From a virus, in IMG/VR virus record IMGVR_UViG_3300050139_000007, positions 1 to 43,741 of that record: 43,741 nt of DNA; one strand, given 5' to 3'. A program made the position numbers and the translations under genes. Within the stretch, counting starts at the first letter, position 1. The number at the start of each line of letters is the position of its first letter. This document shows, piece by piece, positions 1 to 6,532 of the stretch. The notes beneath the pieces are model-generated. The model was given only the letters and a program-made list of their open reading frames with translations. It did no database searches and was not told the origin of the DNA.

Positions 1-17
1 AGGAATAAATAATTTAA

Positions 18-60
18 GGAACCTCGAAGAAGGTTCCGCTATTCTGCTACACCTTCTTCT
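18..60 (+). promoter_or_regulatory. Leader RNA element, copy 1 (H-type pseudoknot-like)
   Basis: GGAACC (18-23) can pair with GGTTCC (32-37). The loop bases GAAGAA (26-31) can pair with TTCTTC (54-59), which gives an H-type pseudoknot. Alternatively GAAGAAGG (26-33) pairs with CCTTCTTC (52-59) as one 8-bp stem. The same 43-nt element recurs at 27235-27277 with the middle pair changed from A-T to C-G and all arm spacings kept. It heads the rightward virion operon about 320 nt before the first gene. Structure and duplication are seen directly; function (leader RNA, antitermination or control) is inferred. Confidence 0.75.
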
Positions 61-88
61 CATACAACGAGTTCAAACGAGTTGTATG
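61..88 (+). promoter_or_regulatory. Second hairpin of leader copy 1
   Basis: CATACAAC (61-68) pairs perfectly with GTTGTATG (81-88) around a 12-nt loop. It follows the pseudoknot-like element immediately. The other leader copy also has a second hairpin, of unrelated sequence, just downstream (27292-27307), so the two-hairpin layout is conserved although the sequence is not. Confidence 0.6.
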
Positions 89-262
89 GTTAGTAAATAG
101 ATTTACTTATTTTGGGATATCTATGCCCTTTGGGACATACAGACCCAACCAAATAGACGGCAACTAATACCCTAACCTAAGCGTAATCCTAAACCCCAAG
201 TACCCCTAAGATTTGGTTCCCAAATCCCTAAGACCAACCCCAAGAATCACCGTGGCGGAAGT

Positions 263-279
263 GGAACCCTTAGGGTTCC
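263..279. promoter_or_regulatory. Perfect GGAACCC/GGGTTCC hairpin
   Basis: A 7-bp inverted repeat with a 3-nt TTA loop. Its arms repeat the GGAACC/GGTTCC pair used in the leader elements at 18-37 and 27235-27254. There is no T-tract, so it is not an ordinary terminator; operator or RNA structure is possible. Confidence 0.5.
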
Positions 280-350
280 CAAATAGACAAACCCAACCAA
301 ATCTGGTAGCATTTATACCACCAAAAGGTAGCCTCCATCATCGGCTACCC

Positions 351-359
351 TGTGGATAA
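351..359. promoter_or_regulatory. DnaA box (perfect consensus)
   Basis: TGTGGATAA is the exact complement of the bacterial DnaA box TTATCCACA. A second perfect copy lies at 43134-43142, about 0.83 kb upstream across the circular junction. Both are in non-coding DNA. This suggests an origin fired by host DnaA, but two boxes alone do not prove one. Confidence 0.5.
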
Positions 360-380
360 CTTCAACTTTAGGAGAACCAA

Positions 381-620
381 ATGCGGAACCAAATAGCACC
401 CTGCGGAACCATCGCTGGCTATTCCAGACACGCCAAACGCAACCAGGAAATCTGTGTAGACTGCGCCAGGGCAAGGGCTGAGTATTCCATCGAGTACAAC
501 TTCAATCGAAACCTCAAGAGAGCAAAGTTGGCAGAATATGCCAGACGCGAGAAGGAAGCAACCCTTCACCGTGCAATGTTAGCGATGGAGGTGTTGGCCT
601 CTGGCAGAAAAACCGCCTAA
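381..620 (+). CDS. Small Cys-containing basic protein, first gene of virion operon
   Basis: A 79-aa protein with PCGT near residue 8, an arginine/histidine-rich stretch, then CVDC around residues 25-28, followed by a basic helical tail. Three cysteines and a nearby histidine could hold one zinc. Short proteins of this kind are common in actinophages. It lies just upstream of the large terminase, so it could be a DNA-binding partner such as a small terminase or a regulator, but no family is recognised with certainty. The ATG at 381 has a good AGGAG site about 6 nt upstream and follows the long structured leader. Confidence 0.65.
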   Translation: MRNQIAPCGTIAGYSRHAKRNQEICVDCARARAEYSIEYNFNRNLKRAKLAEYARREKEATLHRAMLAMEVLASGRKTA

Positions 621-645
621 GTTTAGACCTTCCCCAGATGCGAAG

Positions 646-3495
646 TTGACCCCGACTCAAGCCAAGGCCACAATCCTTGACTTACTAGAGAAGGGGTTTA
701 CTATTGCCGATGCCTGTAAGGTATCAGGCAGGTCGGTTAAGTCCTACGAGGGCTACAAGGCAAACGACTCAGACTTTAGAACCAAGATAGAGATTATCCG
801 TGCCACCCAGAATAGGGACGGCAAAGTCCTCCAAGAGGACGCAGACATATCCTTTGAGGATTTCAGGCTCAAGTACCTGAACTCCCAGACCTTCCCCCAT
901 CAGTTGAACATGATTGACCTGCTGGAGGACAGAGACCCCCGCTGGCTCCATGACTCTATGGTTTATGAGCCAGGGGAGAGGCAATACGTCTTAGTTAACG
1001 TACCGCCAGATCATTGTGCGGTAGTTACTACACCAGTCTTTTCCAACCGTGGCTGGATTACGGTAGGAGACGTAGTAGAAGGCGACAGACTTGTAGGCAG
1101 GGATGGAATGTTCTGGCCCGTCTATGAAACCTGGGAACCCGATACTGCAGTAGAGACGTTCACCGTTAAGTTTGATTCAGGTGATAAGATCGTAACCGAT
1201 GCCGCCCATAAGTGGGTGGTTCACGATTACCGTGGTGGTCAGCATATGATGACTACTGCCGAACTAATCGAGAAGCCCAAGATAAACAAGAACCAGAAGT
1301 GGCGCGTCCAGGTTACCCCCTCTGTTTTTATGGAGGAAGCGGAGTTGCCCATTGACCCATACCTCATGGGGTACTGGCTAGGTGATGGCGATAAGAACGC
1401 CCCACGTCTTGCAGTTGGTGATGAAGATACCCAACCATTGCTCGACCAAATAGATTCTATGGGTTATACCTATAACAAGACACGCGACTCCCGCGATGGT
1501 TCCAATGTTGTCTATGTCCACGGAATACGCAAGTTCCTTCCTTTGGGGGACAAGAGGATACCAGATAAATACTTCTTGGGTTCTCGCGATCAACGACTAG
1601 CACTCCTACAGGGGTTGATGGACTCTGACGGAACCATCACCGTTAAAGACGGTAGGGCTAGGTGGGTGCAGAATAACCGCCCAGAACTTGCCACAGATGT
1701 ATATAGACTCATTGCCTCACTCGGCATGAAGCCCCACTACAAGAAGTACAAAGCCTCAAGGGGCACGGGACTTGTCGCCCCTGGCGACTATGGATTTTCT
1801 TATGAGGTTGGATTTAGACCAACCGAGTGTAAGGTTTTCAGATTAGAACGTAAAGCATTACGACAGAAACCTATCGGTCCGCGTTCTAAGACACAGTTTA
1901 GAGTTATCGACTCTATCACCCCAGCGGGTATGAACCACGTAAAGTGTATTACGATGTGCGCCCCTGACGACTTATTCGCGGTAGGTAACGGTCTAATACT
2001 AACCCACAACGCCAAGTCTATGACCGTGAGTATTGACTACGTTACCTATCGTGTATGCCTGGACCCCACCATCCGTGTCAAGATCGTATCCAAGACGCAG
2101 ACGATGGCGGCAGAGTTCCTTTATGCTATCAAGCAAAGACTTTCCTCCCCCATGTGGGCAGACCTGCAAAAGAGGTTCGCACCAGTAGAAGGCTACAAGG
2201 CCACCGCTGACAAGTGGACCTCAACTGAGATTTACCTCCAGCGGGATTCTAGCGAGAAAGATCCCACTATACAAGCCCTTGGTATCCAAGGGCATATTTA
2301 CGGTGCCAGAGCAGACTTGATCGTACTGGACGACTGTGTAACCCTATCCAATGCTGGAGAGTACGAGAAGCAGATTCGTTGGATTCAACAGGACTGCGTA
2401 ACCCGATTGGGGCCATTCTCCAAGTTGCTTGTCGTGGGTACCCGCGTTGACCCTATTGACCTCTACAAGGAATTACGCTCAGACACCAGATACCCAGAAG
2501 GTGTGTCCCCGTGGACTTACCTGGCTATGCCAGCGGTATTGGAATCAGATGAGGACCCTACCAAGTGGGTAACTCTCTGGCCCAAGTCAGACCGCCCGTG
2601 GCTTAAAGACAAGACCGAGCCAGATGAGAACGGACTCTATCCCCGATGGGACGGACCCCACCTTCGCAAGCGTCGTGCAATCTTAGAACCCCGAACCTGG
2701 GCAATGGTTTACCAGCAACAGGACGTATCCTCTGAGGCGATCTTCAATAAGGAGTGCGTACAGGGAACTGTGACTGGTATGCGTCGTTCTGGCCCCTTAG
2801 TCAAAGGCGCACCTGGACACCCAGACACTATAGCCCCACCGTATGTCATCTGCTCTATGGACCCCGCTATGACGGGGGACACGTTCACTATCGCCTATGC
2901 AGGGGATGCCTCAACGGGAAAGCGTTACGTGCTGGAGGCTTCCAAGATGACCTCCCCAACCCCTGAGAAGATCAGGGATATTATTTCCAGTTGGACAATC
3001 AAGTACAACCCGAATGTGTGGGTTATTGAAAAAAACGCTTTTCAGTTGTTCCTCACGATGGACGAGGGAATTAACAAGTTCCTTGCCTCCCGTGGTATTC
3101 GCTTAGTTCAACATTACACGGGCAACAACAAGATGGAGACCGAGTTCGGTGTGGCATCCGTCTCTCCCCTATTTGGTTCTGTGGATGCGATGGGAAAGCA
3201 TAGAGGCGACAACCTCATATTCCTTCCCGCTGCCGATACCGAGGCTATTAAAGCATTGATCGAGCAACTTGTCACCTGGTCACCAGGGACGAAGAACAAG
3301 TCTGACGGCCCGATGGCTTTATGGTTTGCCGAAACGCAGATGAGGCAGTTCATCACCCAGACTGGAATATACCAGAGGACTTCGGTTCCCAACCCTTATA
3401 GGTCAAGGAACGATGATGCAAAACGCAGGGTAGTCAACCTTGACGAGTGGCAAGAGTACCAAGAAGAACTTAGGGCTAGTGGGGGGATGTGGTAA
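646..3495 (+). CDS. terL: Terminase large subunit with in-frame LAGLIDADG intein
   Basis: ATP-driven DNA packaging motor and headful or cos nuclease. An intein of 332 aa (nt 1015-2010, residues 124-455) interrupts the ATPase exactly inside Walker A, between PPDH and AKS. The joined extein reads VPPDHAKSM. Walker B (LIVLDD) lies near residue 560, and nuclease acidic residues appear in SMDPAM (Asp about 739) and VIEKN (Glu about 795). The intein has Cys1, Trp two residues after the block-B His (residue 190), Cys 434 in block F, Thr 453 and terminal His-Asn, a WCT set typical of class 3 inteins. It also has two LAGLIDADG helices (about 239-250 and 320-332). The +1 residue is Ala, which is unusual. 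TTG 646 has no clear ribosome site; CTG 601 may be the real start. Confidence 0.93.
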   Translation: MTPTQAKATILDLLEKGFTIADACKVSGRSVKSYEGYKANDSDFRTKIEIIRATQNRDGKVLQEDADISFEDFRLKYLNSQTFPHQLNMIDLLEDRDPRWLHDSMVYEPGERQYVLVNVPPDHCAVVTTPVFSNRGWITVGDVVEGDRLVGRDGMFWPVYETWEPDTAVETFTVKFDSGDKIVTDAAHKWVVHDYRGGQHMMTTAELIEKPKINKNQKWRVQVTPSVFMEEAELPIDPYLMGYWLGDGDKNAPRLAVGDEDTQPLLDQIDSMGYTYNKTRDSRDGSNVVYVHGIRKFLPLGDKRIPDKYFLGSRDQRLALLQGLMDSDGTITVKDGRARWVQNNRPELATDVYRLIASLGMKPHYKKYKASRGTGLVAPGDYGFSYEVGFRPTECKVFRLERKALRQKPIGPRSKTQFRVIDSITPAGMNHVKCITMCAPDDLFAVGNGLILTHNAKSMTVSIDYVTYRVCLDPTIRVKIVSKTQTMAAEFLYAIKQRLSSPMWADLQKRFAPVEGYKATADKWTSTEIYLQRDSSEKDPTIQALGIQGHIYGARADLIVLDDCVTLSNAGEYEKQIRWIQQDCVTRLGPFSKLLVVGTRVDPIDLYKELRSDTRYPEGVSPWTYLAMPAVLESDEDPTKWVTLWPKSDRPWLKDKTEPDENGLYPRWDGPHLRKRRAILEPRTWAMVYQQQDVSSEAIFNKECVQGTVTGMRRSGPLVKGAPGHPDTIAPPYVICSMDPAMTGDTFTIAYAGDASTGKRYVLEASKMTSPTPEKIRDIISSWTIKYNPNVWVIEKNAFQLFLTMDEGINKFLASRGIRLVQHYTGNNKMETEFGVASVSPLFGSVDAMGKHRGDNLIFLPAADTEAIKALIEQLVTWSPGTKNKSDGPMALWFAETQMRQFITQTGIYQRTSVPNPYRSRNDDAKRRVVNLDEWQEYQEELRASGGMW
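1015..2010 (+). mobile_element. LAGLIDADG intein in terminase Walker A
   Basis: The coding segment for 332 residues runs from Cys1 to the terminal HN. It has splicing blocks (CAVV..T.VF start; AAHKW block B; VKCIT block F; LTHN end) and a two-motif homing endonuclease in the middle. Insertion into a nucleotide-binding P-loop is a classic intein site. WCT residues point to class 3, which uses the block-F Cys as first nucleophile. Alanine follows the last Asn, so the usual C/S/T +1 nucleophile is missing and splicing would need a different second step. Confidence 0.9.
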
Positions 3496-5282
3496 TGGCA
3501 CTTTCTATTGAAGTGGTGAGTGAGAAAGTGCGACGCATTAAAGACGCTTCTACCCAACGCGATAGCCGCTGGGCAGACCTGCTCAAGGTGCGTCAGGGTA
3601 ATATCGAGGAAGTATACCCTGGTATGTTCTCCGCCGACTTCCCCAAGCCTATGGTATCCAACTTCATTGACGTTGCCGCCCGTGATATATCAGAGGTAAT
3701 CGCACCACTTCCAACTTTCTCCTGCATGACAACTGACACACCCAACCCCAAGGCAAGGGAACGCGCAGACAAGCGTTCAATGATTGCCGCTGGCTACCGC
3801 GACTCTTCCAACCTCCAGACCGAGATGTACTCTGGTTCAGACCTGTATGTGACCTTCGGGATGCTCCCCTTCATCGTGGAACCAGACTACGAGAACAACC
3901 GCCCGATGATTCGCATTGAGTCCCCGCTGGGAACCTATGTGGAGTTCGACAGGTTCAAGAGACTCATCTCCTACACTAAGCATTACTACAAGACCGTCCG
4001 CGATCTTATCAATGAGTTCCCCGAGTTCGAGTGGGCCATCCGCAACAAGTACGAGAAACGTGCCTCTGACCGACATATTGATATGTACCGATACCAAGAC
4101 AAAGACCAGACCTACCTTTACCTTCCCTCACGCAATAACTTAGTCCTCGTCCACTCCCTGAATGAGATTGACGAGATTCCAGTCCGTATCGCCATGCGCC
4201 CTGGGGTGGACAACGAAACCCAACGCGGTCAGTTCGATGACATCATGTGGGTGCAGGTCGCCCGTGGACGTATAGCAAGTCTGCAGTTAATGGCAGCCGA
4301 GAAGTCAATCATGGCTCCGATGGTCCTACCCTCTGATGTTACCTCGATAGAACTTGGCCCAGACTCGGTTATCCGTTCCTCCATGCCAGAGAAGATTCGC
4401 CGCGTCCCACTTGAGGTTCCAGCAGGAATCTTCCAAGAGACACAGCAACTAGACCATGAACTACTGGTCGGTTCCCGATACCCGCAGGGCAGACTTGGAC
4501 AGCAATCAGGTTCCATCGTTACGGGTAAGGGTGTTCAGGCCCTCATGGGCGGATTCGACACCCAAGTAAAGACGGCCCAAGCAATTTTTGCAGAGACACT
4601 TCGCCAAGTTATGTTCCTGTGTTTCAAGATGGACGAGAAACTCTGGCCCAATGTCAAGAAGGAAGTGCGCGGCATCAATGCTGGCGCACCCTATGAGATT
4701 ACCTACACCCCCAAGAAGGACATCAACGGGGACTACTACTGCGATGTTACCTATGGTCTCATGGCGGGTCTTGACCCTAACCGCGCATTAGCCTTTGGAC
4801 TTCAAGCCAGAGGTGACGGACTTATCTCCCGCAACTTCCTGCGCTCGCAGATGCCGTGGGATATCAATGTGACGATGGAGGAGCAACAAGTTGAAGTTGA
4901 AAAACTACGGGATGCCATTCTGGGTATGCTCAGCGGGATTGCTGGGGCTTTACCTCAGATGGTCTTGCAGGGACAAGACCCGACTAAGATTCTTACGGGT
5001 ATGGGAGTTGTTATTAAGGGACGGCAAGAAGGAAAGCAACTAGAAGAATTGGTTGAGAGTGCGTTTGCCCCAACGCCCCAGCCAGAAAGTCCCCCTGGTG
5101 TTGAGCAACCCGCTGGACAGGCACCGATGATGGGTGGTCCAGGCGCACAACCTGCTCCACCAGGGGCCACACCTCCTAATGTCAACGCCCAACCACCGAC
5201 AATGGAATCGCTGCTCGCTGGAATGAGCGGTTCGGGTCAACCTCAACTATCATCAAGTGTCAAACGACAAATTAGAGTTTAA
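3495..5282 (+). CDS. Portal protein
   Basis: A 595-aa portal that would form the dodecameric channel at the capsid vertex through which DNA is packed and ejected. The N-terminal region has a conserved-looking stretch (SNFIDVAARDISEV, around residues 55-70) seen in actinophage portals. The C-terminal roughly 90 residues are Pro/Gly/Gln-rich. It follows terL directly, with the terL stop overlapping the start (TAATG). ATG 3495, about 8 nt after a run of six G, is preferred over the in-frame GTG at 3489. Assignment rests on length, position and the N-terminal motif. Confidence 0.85.
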   Translation: MALSIEVVSEKVRRIKDASTQRDSRWADLLKVRQGNIEEVYPGMFSADFPKPMVSNFIDVAARDISEVIAPLPTFSCMTTDTPNPKARERADKRSMIAAGYRDSSNLQTEMYSGSDLYVTFGMLPFIVEPDYENNRPMIRIESPLGTYVEFDRFKRLISYTKHYYKTVRDLINEFPEFEWAIRNKYEKRASDRHIDMYRYQDKDQTYLYLPSRNNLVLVHSLNEIDEIPVRIAMRPGVDNETQRGQFDDIMWVQVARGRIASLQLMAAEKSIMAPMVLPSDVTSIELGPDSVIRSSMPEKIRRVPLEVPAGIFQETQQLDHELLVGSRYPQGRLGQQSGSIVTGKGVQALMGGFDTQVKTAQAIFAETLRQVMFLCFKMDEKLWPNVKKEVRGINAGAPYEITYTPKKDINGDYYCDVTYGLMAGLDPNRALAFGLQARGDGLISRNFLRSQMPWDINVTMEEQQVEVEKLRDAILGMLSGIAGALPQMVLQGQDPTKILTGMGVVIKGRQEGKQLEELVESAFAPTPQPESPPGVEQPAGQAPMMGGPGAQPAPPGATPPNVNAQPPTMESLLAGMSGSGQPQLSSSVKRQIRV

Positions 5283-5299
5283 GTCTGACGAGACTTAAA
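5278..5299. promoter_or_regulatory. 9-bp hairpin at the end of the portal gene
   Basis: TTTAAGTCT (5278-5286) pairs perfectly with AGACTTAAA (5291-5299) around GACG, and the portal stop codon lies in the left arm. There is no T-tract, so it is more likely an RNA-stability or processing element than a terminator. Confidence 0.45.
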
Positions 5300-5328
5300 G
5301 TATCCAACTACCTATATAGGAGACAATA

Positions 5329-5520
5329 ATGGCAACAACGACTAATGTACCAAAGCCAAAGAACCAAGGCAACCATGCTGCTGCACACGTAAAACCTGCC
5401 GATGTTCAGAAGAAGCAACCAGCATCAGGTGCCCCAGGAAAATCAACCATCATATACGGGTATCATGCCGAAGGTCATGGTGGTTCTGGCAAGACGACTA
5501 ATTCTGTCAAAAAGGGCTAA
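5329..5520 (+). CDS. Small hypothetical protein, Lys/Gly/His-rich
   Basis: A 63-aa protein with no recognisable domain. It is rich in Lys, Ala, Gly and His, appears disordered, and ends with a Gly/Ser-rich segment and a basic tail. A clear ribosome site (TAGGAGA, 6 nt spacing) supports translation. It sits between portal and the inserted HNH gene, which suggests a small virion or assembly factor, but the function is unknown. Confidence 0.6.
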   Translation: MATTTNVPKPKNQGNHAAAHVKPADVQKKQPASGAPGKSTIIYGYHAEGHGGSGKTTNSVKKG

Positions 5521-5573
5521 GTAAGTTTCATATCGCTTATCCCCGTAACTCTTAACGAAAGGAAGGTGGGATC

Positions 5574-6071
5574 GTGAATGTTATAGATAATCCCGATTCC
5601 ACCCTTCCTTTAACCAAGATGTGTTCGGGATGTAAGACAATAAAACCTCTTGATGATTACTATACTGATAAAAGTGGGAAATATAACAAGTCCTACGCTT
5701 GTAAATCTTGTGCAAAAAGAAGATCGAAGATATATAAAAATATACCAATAAATCGTGAAAGACAAAATGCGATTAGGGCGGTACGAAGAAAAGATAAAGA
5801 CCCTAAAATAGCAAGGAAGTATGAATTGTTTAGTAAATATGGGATAACATTAAGCCAGTATGATGAAATGTTTAATAAACAAAATGGCCGTTGTGCTATA
5901 TGCGGGTTAACTAGTAAGGCCAATCTGTCAGTAGATCATAACCACAGTACTGGTACCGTACGCGGGTTACTATGTAACAATTGTAACCGAGGAATCGGTT
6001 ATCTTAAGGATTCTATAGAACTTCTTGCTTCTGCCAATTCTTATCTATTGTTCCATGAACGAGGTGTATAA
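5574..6071 (+). CDS. Freestanding HNH endonuclease (endonuclease VII fold)
   Basis: A 165-aa protein in two parts. The N-terminal part holds CSGC..CKSC, a zinc ribbon (about residues 17-43). The C-terminal part holds CAICG, then VDHNHSTG and RGLLCNNCN (about residues 113-140), the catalytic HNH and second zinc knuckle of the recombination endonuclease VII family. Such enzymes in phages are usually selfish homing endonucleases. The gene is visibly richer in A+T than the flanking virion genes, which fits recent insertion. It starts at GTG 5574 behind AAGGAAGG and ends overlapping the next ATG (TAATG). A related enzyme lies at 34372-34911. Confidence 0.88.
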   Translation: MNVIDNPDSTLPLTKMCSGCKTIKPLDDYYTDKSGKYNKSYACKSCAKRRSKIYKNIPINRERQNAIRAVRRKDKDPKIARKYELFSKYGITLSQYDEMFNKQNGRCAICGLTSKANLSVDHNHSTGTVRGLLCNNCNRGIGYLKDSIELLASANSYLLFHERGV

Positions 6072-6529
6072 TGCCAAGTGGCGGTTATAGACTACCAAGT
6101 ACTCCCGCAATGGCATCAGGTCCAGGCGCACTGAGCAAAAGAACTGATGGCGGTCCTGCTTCCAAGCAGGCTGCTCGCTATCTTGCTGGTGGAGACTACG
6201 GGGATGGCGGTCTGATGTCTGTGCAAAACGCTGCACCGATGGCTAAGACCTTGGGTGGTGCAGGATTCAACCCCATGCCTGGTGGTCAAACGCAGCAAAT
6301 GCCCCAACAGGGACCACCAGTTATTCCATTGACTGCTCCTTCTCAACGCCCAGATGAACCAGTAACATCTGGCGCGGCAGCGGGGGCAGGACCAGGGGTA
6401 GAAGCACTTGGGCTTCCACCACAACCACAGCAAGGTGGCACCTCTGCCAAGCAAATCGTGCAGGGTCTTGCCGCGCACCCAGACGCATCTCCTGCACTCA
6501 AGCAACTTGCCGACCTATTAGGGAAGTAG
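6071..6529 (+). CDS. Pro/Gly/Gln-rich probable virion-associated protein
   Basis: A 152-aa protein beginning with a short motif (PSGGYRLPS..GPGALSKRTDGG), followed by a low-complexity, probably disordered middle and a short helical C-terminus (about residues 125-152). Proteins with this opening recur downstream of the portal in actinophages, so a head-assembly or internal virion role is likely; the biochemical function is unknown. Its ATG overlaps the HNH stop, which suggests the homing gene inserted into a pre-existing gene junction. Confidence 0.65.
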   Translation: MPSGGYRLPSTPAMASGPGALSKRTDGGPASKQAARYLAGGDYGDGGLMSVQNAAPMAKTLGGAGFNPMPGGQTQQMPQQGPPVIPLTAPSQRPDEPVTSGAAAGAGPGVEALGLPPQPQQGGTSAKQIVQGLAAHPDASPALKQLADLLGK

Positions 6530-6532
6530 TCT

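Larger units (their letters stand above)
1..127. repeat. Left copy of 127-bp terminal direct repeat
   Basis: Bases 1-127 are identical to 43615-43741. This is the signature of an assembly that runs past its own start, so the unit genome is about 43,614 bp and circular or circularly permuted. A true short direct terminal repeat cannot be excluded from sequence alone. The repeat contains the pseudoknot-like leader element described separately. Confidence 0.95.
1..380 (+). other. Non-coding leader before the virion operon
   Basis: No convincing ORF lies here. From left to right it holds the pseudoknot-like element (18-60), a hairpin (61-88), a C-rich and purine-poor stretch with several CCTAA words and a repeated ACCCAACCAAAT (about 143-301), a perfect GGAACCC-TTA-GGGTTCC hairpin (263-279), a GGTAGC/GCTACC hairpin (327-349) and a perfect DnaA box (351-359). 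An AGGAG ribosome-binding site precedes the ATG at 381. Confidence 0.7.

Noticed and set aside
18-60. preQ1-I riboswitch
   Set aside because: GGTTC and GCTACACC resemble its core, but the loop is about 8 nt too long and the essential A-rich tail is missing in both copies.
143-301. Telomere-like CCCTAA repeats
   Set aside because: CCTAA words are irregularly spaced and not tandem; probably only C-rich bias.
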